DNA of 64,000 nt from Hedera helix (Eukaryota; Streptophyta; Magnoliopsida; Apiales; Araliaceae). The notes beneath the pieces were generated by a model. That model did not search any database. It was not told where the DNA came from and was given only the letters and a program-made list of their open reading frames with translations. The stretch lies in the NCBI GenBank assembly GCA_947179155.2, contig OX359267.1, forward strand, positions 37,816,998 to 37,880,997, in the 5' to 3' direction. The translations under genes and the position numbers were made by a program. Positions 60,196 through 64,000 of the stretch are shown here, in pieces. Position 1 is the first letter of the stretch; each line of letters opens with the position of its first letter.

Positions 60196-61551
60196 CTTAA
60201 TCAGTCCGCAATATAGTTGTACGGACGAAAAATTATTTGTATATTTAATCCGTAATTTAATTATACGTATAACAAAAATATGTAGCAATTAGATCAAAAT
60301 TTAAACTGTGAAAAATGTATTGCAAGCCTGTTACTATCTTTACAAATTACAATCGTAAGAAGTAATAAATATATATACACACTAATTAACATACTTAATT
60401 AATAAGTTATTATAGAGTATAATAAATAATTTCTTAATGGTAATAAAGGATCGGCAATATGCAGTTGGATCACCACAAATCCAGTCGTAAGTCAAATAAT
60501 TAACGATTTGAGGTCAAATAATTAACGATTTGAAGCCAAATGATGCAGACAAATTGACAGAATAATATATGGAGTCGGGAATTAAAATAATCAACAGTTT
60601 TGGGGGCAAACTCCGATTTGAGCTACAAACTATTTATTTATTTATTTTGCATGTACATAGACGACTTTCTGAAAAGAATGATTCTGCAATCCGGATTTTC
60701 ACTTTTAATTAGGCCAAATTCTCACTCTTATGAGTTTTTCACAGTTACATATACATTTTAAGTTTATTATTTTGGACTATATATTTTACTATATTTTGAG
60801 CTTTATAATGTATGAAACCTTTTTAATTTCTAATAATGTTCTTTAAGTTTTAAGATAATTCTTATTTTGTATTTTTTATATTAATTTTTTATCCTTTTAT
60901 TTAATTTTTAAATTTTATAAAATTATTATTTTACCTTACATAATATATACAGCCAACGTGTGTGTCATAGGATACTAGTACAGTTAAGACTAAGGTATTC
61001 CCCAGAATTTATATGTGAGACGTCGATGCATTCCAAACTTTATAAAGTATCTTTTTGCACCCCAATATTTCTGCTTATGTGTTAAAATGTATCATTCAAA
61101 TATACTACCGGTCAAAAGTGATCGATAATTAAATAAACCGTGAATAACCCCATATTAAAAAAGCAGAACAGCATAGTCTGCTGTGTCCCTTCACCTATCT
61201 TCTGCAAAATGGAAACCCAAACAAAATTTCCAAATTAGAATGATCCAAAATCAAAATCAAGAAATTACCCTTCTCATTTTTCCCAAAAATATCCTCACCC
61301 ATCACTAAAAAAACACAATTTAATTTTATTATTTCCATTCCTAATTGCACAAAGTATGAAATTGAAGCGGAATTTTTATTTTATTTGTGAAGTTAAAGCT
61401 TTCATCTAACGAATCTAGAAACAAAAAAATATATAATAAGTACAAATTTGAGAACATACAAACCCAAACAACCAAATTACGTATCTGGAAAGAAGAAGAT
61501 GCATTGATATCACCATTTCATTGATAAGAAAGCTAAAGGAAAAAGGAGAAG
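60196..61551. other. AT-rich spacer
   Basis: No gene or recognised element is seen. CA/AT-rich low-complexity sequence occurs throughout. Confidence 0.45.
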
Positions 61552-62093
61552 TGATGTCAGGGTAGAATAGTAATTATTCTGCGGGCTAGAGTAACAGAAA
61601 ATTCACAAGAAAGCAAGAGAAATGCTCAAAAACACGGAGAAAACTCTCCAATGCTCAATTCAATATTTTCAAAGCAAAAGCCAAAAAAAAAAAAAACTCT
61701 TTTCAATTAGCTGGCCACAAGCCGGACTTTATAGCTAAAAACATTCTTGATCGAGACGAAATAAATCTCTATAGCCATGTAACAAACTCTGACTAACTAC
61801 TATAATTATGCCACGTAATAGATCCTTATAATCACACCACGTATTAATACTGACAAACTCCTAAATTTATGCCTTGTGACGTAATAACAAAAAAGATTTA
61901 CAAAAATCGTTATACGTGATTAGTTATGTAATAACATAAAAGATTTGCTAAAATGTTACCATAAAAGAAAAAAAAAATAACCATGGAAAATAAGAATGTC
62001 CGAAGCCAGACTCAAAAAGGGGATCCGAAGCCGACTCATGAAACCAAACCTGAGGATAACACCTGAACTCTTGGCTAAACTCCTCTGAAGACC
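61552..62093 (-). repeat. Probable 3' LTR / 3' end of a Gypsy (chromovirus-like) element
   Basis: It lies downstream (minus strand) of an integrase C-terminus. A TATAAAG box on the minus strand at about 61727-61733 is followed by R-U5-like sequence. The plus-strand edge reads TGATGTCAGGG. The other LTR boundary and the polypurine tract are not resolved. Confidence 0.45.
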
Positions 62094-62873
62094 TCAACGA
62101 TTGCCATTCTTGCCCCGATCCTCTGATTCCAGATATTTAAATGCCATTAACGTGTTAACCGACAACTCAGCATCATCGGACTCGGATTCTTCTGCATCAG
62201 TTACCCCGGGTTGGAAAGAACTCATACTCGAGTTCGCAACATTGTCCTTGGGTTCCCTAAAAGAAGGACTCAAGTGCTTAACATTAAAGACATTTGAAGT
62301 CCGCAAATGACTAGGGATGCACAACCGATATGATAAGTATTATCATTAATTTTCTACAAAATTTCACAAGGCTTGATCTTCCGATCCTTAAACTTATTAT
62401 ACTCGCCAACAGGAAATCGATAATGAGTCAATACTGCCTAAACAGAGTCGCCTATTCAAAAAGTACCTGTCGACGATGTTTGTTAGTCCGAACCTTATAC
62501 TTAGTATTACACTCGGGAATAGATCATCGCACTTGGTCGTGCATACTCCAAAGATGTTCTGCCACTTCATCTGCCTTGGGATTCACATGGTCGATCCATA
62601 GAATAAGAGTTAAGTCCAGAACCCCAGTTGGATTCTTACCATAGACAATCTAAAAAGGATTCATACTTGTAGTTATGTTCTTCAATCTGTTATATGCAAA
62701 CTCCGCCTGAGATAGTGTCAAATCCCATTGCTTCAGCTTAGTCCCAACTAGACACCGTAGAAGATTGTCCAAACTTTCGGTTCACCACTTCGGTCTGACC
62801 ATCCGTTTGGGGGTGATATGCACTACTAAAATTCAACTGTGTTCCCAGTTTCTCCTATAAACTACTCTAGAAG
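62094..62873 (-). pseudogene. Gypsy integrase C-terminal remnant, chromovirus-like
   Basis: On the minus strand, conserved pieces occur in order through several frames. SSAYHPQTDGQTEVVNR is near 62815-62760, followed by QAEFAYNR, then KYKVRTNKHRRQV and FPVGEYNKFKDRKIKPCE of the GPY/F region, and finally PSHLRTSNVFNVKHLSPSF (62315-62260). The last frame is open to the stop at 62094-62096. The upstream part of pol is missing because the sequence switches at 62874. Frameshifts and stops are frequent. Confidence 0.75.
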
Positions 62874-64000
62874 TGACTGTTTGCCTATTTTTAATTAGGA
62901 ATTTTTAAGCAAGTATACACAATCAGATAGCAATATAATGGCAAGTAAGGTATCGTTCCATTAGAGAATTATTTAATAATATTTAACAATTACCAATCCT
63001 TAACCAAATTAAATTTATTTCAACAATCAAATTAACTATGAAGTAAAATCTAATTAAACTAATATCTAAATTTTTATAACGACAAGAATTAATATCAGAT
63101 TTTAAAGACTCAAGATTATAATTTCTCCCAATACTTTATTTAAATCTTTTTACTCTCTTTTTAATTAATTAATTATATATAATCGTTAACCGAGAATTCT
63201 TTATAGCATTTATACGCTTCTTCCGATAGTCATATAAACAAATCCTTCTAAATCTGACCTTAAGGAAATATAATTAACAAGGAATATCCAATGCTAAATA
63301 AATCACTATATTCCTATGTGAATTAAATTAACAAGAATTTAAGATCAGATTCTCTTTAAGGTTATATATGACATATAGGTATATTCCTATCCTATATACG
63401 AATCATGTATCCCATCTCATGCAGAATACACAAACATATGCTATTATATTTAGATCTAAACCTATAATCCATCTCCCAATTTCATATAGATTAACTCAAT
63501 AATTATATGTAATTAATTAATTAATACATGAACGCACAACAATATTTAGCACAAAAATATTTAGATCTAAATCTATAATCTATTCGTCAACTTCATATAG
63601 ACTATTAGATTAATTACTGTAGATAATTAGTACCTAAATGCACAAAATATGATAAACAATTCATATATAATCAAACATAATCGAAAAGGAAAAAAATTAA
63701 TATAAACTACACATTGGGTTCCATTGCAATCTTAATTAATTATTTAGTTCATAACTAAAGAAGGAAACACATTTATAATATTAGATATCATCATCCCAAG
63801 AATTACAATAATAAAATAAAAGATTTATAGAAAAAAGATCTTATTCTAGAAGCGCGATCTCCAATTATTCCTTCAATCTTCAATCCTTGTGTGAATCATT
63901 CTTTAGATCTTGATAGAAATCTTGATTCTCTATTATAATATACTTCTAACTATGTTAATCTACCTTAAAATAAGAGTAAAGTCATGTATTTATAGGTTAC
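62874..64000 (-). mobile_element. Probable LTR of another retrotransposon, cut by window edge
   Basis: Integrase similarity stops abruptly and a TG (62874) begins unrelated AT-rich sequence. A segment near 62940-62980 (GCAAGTAAGGTATCGTTCCA) resembles, in reverse, the primer-proximal part of Athila-type LTRs. CTATAAATA on the minus strand at the right edge (63985-63995) could be its TATA box. The far end is outside the window, so this is an inference. Confidence 0.45.
63447..63650. repeat. Imperfect ~110-bp tandem duplication
   Basis: Units starting at 63447 and 63558 share TATTTAGATCTAAA, CTATAATC, CTTCATATAGA and TGCACAA at like spacing. Confidence 0.6.

Noticed and set aside
62101..62644. 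Plus-strand ORFs of 69 and 104 codons
   Set aside because: They are antisense to the Gypsy integrase C-terminus, which reads clearly on the minus strand.

Overview
The window is nuclear DNA of a flowering plant, most likely a eudicot. The evidence is spliced genes with GT-AG introns, two plant PPR gene families, a STAY-GREEN-LIKE gene, plant Copia (Sirevirus) and Gypsy (Athila-type) retrotransposons, many MITEs, and very AT-rich spacers. Species cannot be named from the sequence. No CRISPR, rRNA, operon or prokaryotic system is present, and I found no convincing new biological system. The novelty lies in the wreckage and rearrangement of genes and transposons.

Layout. 1-555 is flank. 561-10262 is a complete Copia Sirevirus on the minus strand with ~1.25-kb LTRs, AGTAC target duplications, an iMet primer site, stop-ridden gag-pol, an env-like ORF broken by one TAG, and a row of polypurine tracts. 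10534-12648 holds the last exons of a PPR gene resembling Arabidopsis EMB2654 (At2g41720), frameshifted. A 2.3-kb solo LTR (12762-15070) and a CACTA transposon end (15347) follow. 17125-18514 carries a second, scrambled EMB2654-like copy in the opposite orientation. 20825-21204 is a decayed PPR C-terminal piece. 21619-23664 is an intact intronless E-class PPR gene (At1g77010-like).

24-35 kb is AT-rich spacer packed with small non-autonomous elements: a foldback insertion, a Mutator-type MITE with perfect 9-bp target duplications, hAT-type elements of 1.8 kb and 0.3 kb, and Stowaway-like AT-rich elements. 35560-37678 is a two-exon gene for a Ser-rich basic plant protein I cannot name. 38460-38589 may be a stray last exon. 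40071-43044 is a five-exon STAY-GREEN-LIKE (SGRL) gene, predicted to act in chloroplast chlorophyll metabolism. 43-49.6 kb is spacer with microsatellites and one small basic ORF. A hairpin element (49238-49428) and a hAT MITE (49635-49983) lead into a complete but dead Athila-type Gypsy element (50152-59840, CATAA target duplications). 61.5-62.87 kb is the 3' part of another Gypsy element, probably a chromovirus, on the minus strand. It is cut by a further LTR-like sequence running off the right edge.

The probably functional genes are the PPR gene at 21619-23664 (organelle RNA processing), the Ser-rich gene and SGRL. They are independent single genes and nothing suggests a joint pathway. The retroelements are inactive by their stop codons, several of which could be C-to-T or G-to-A changes.
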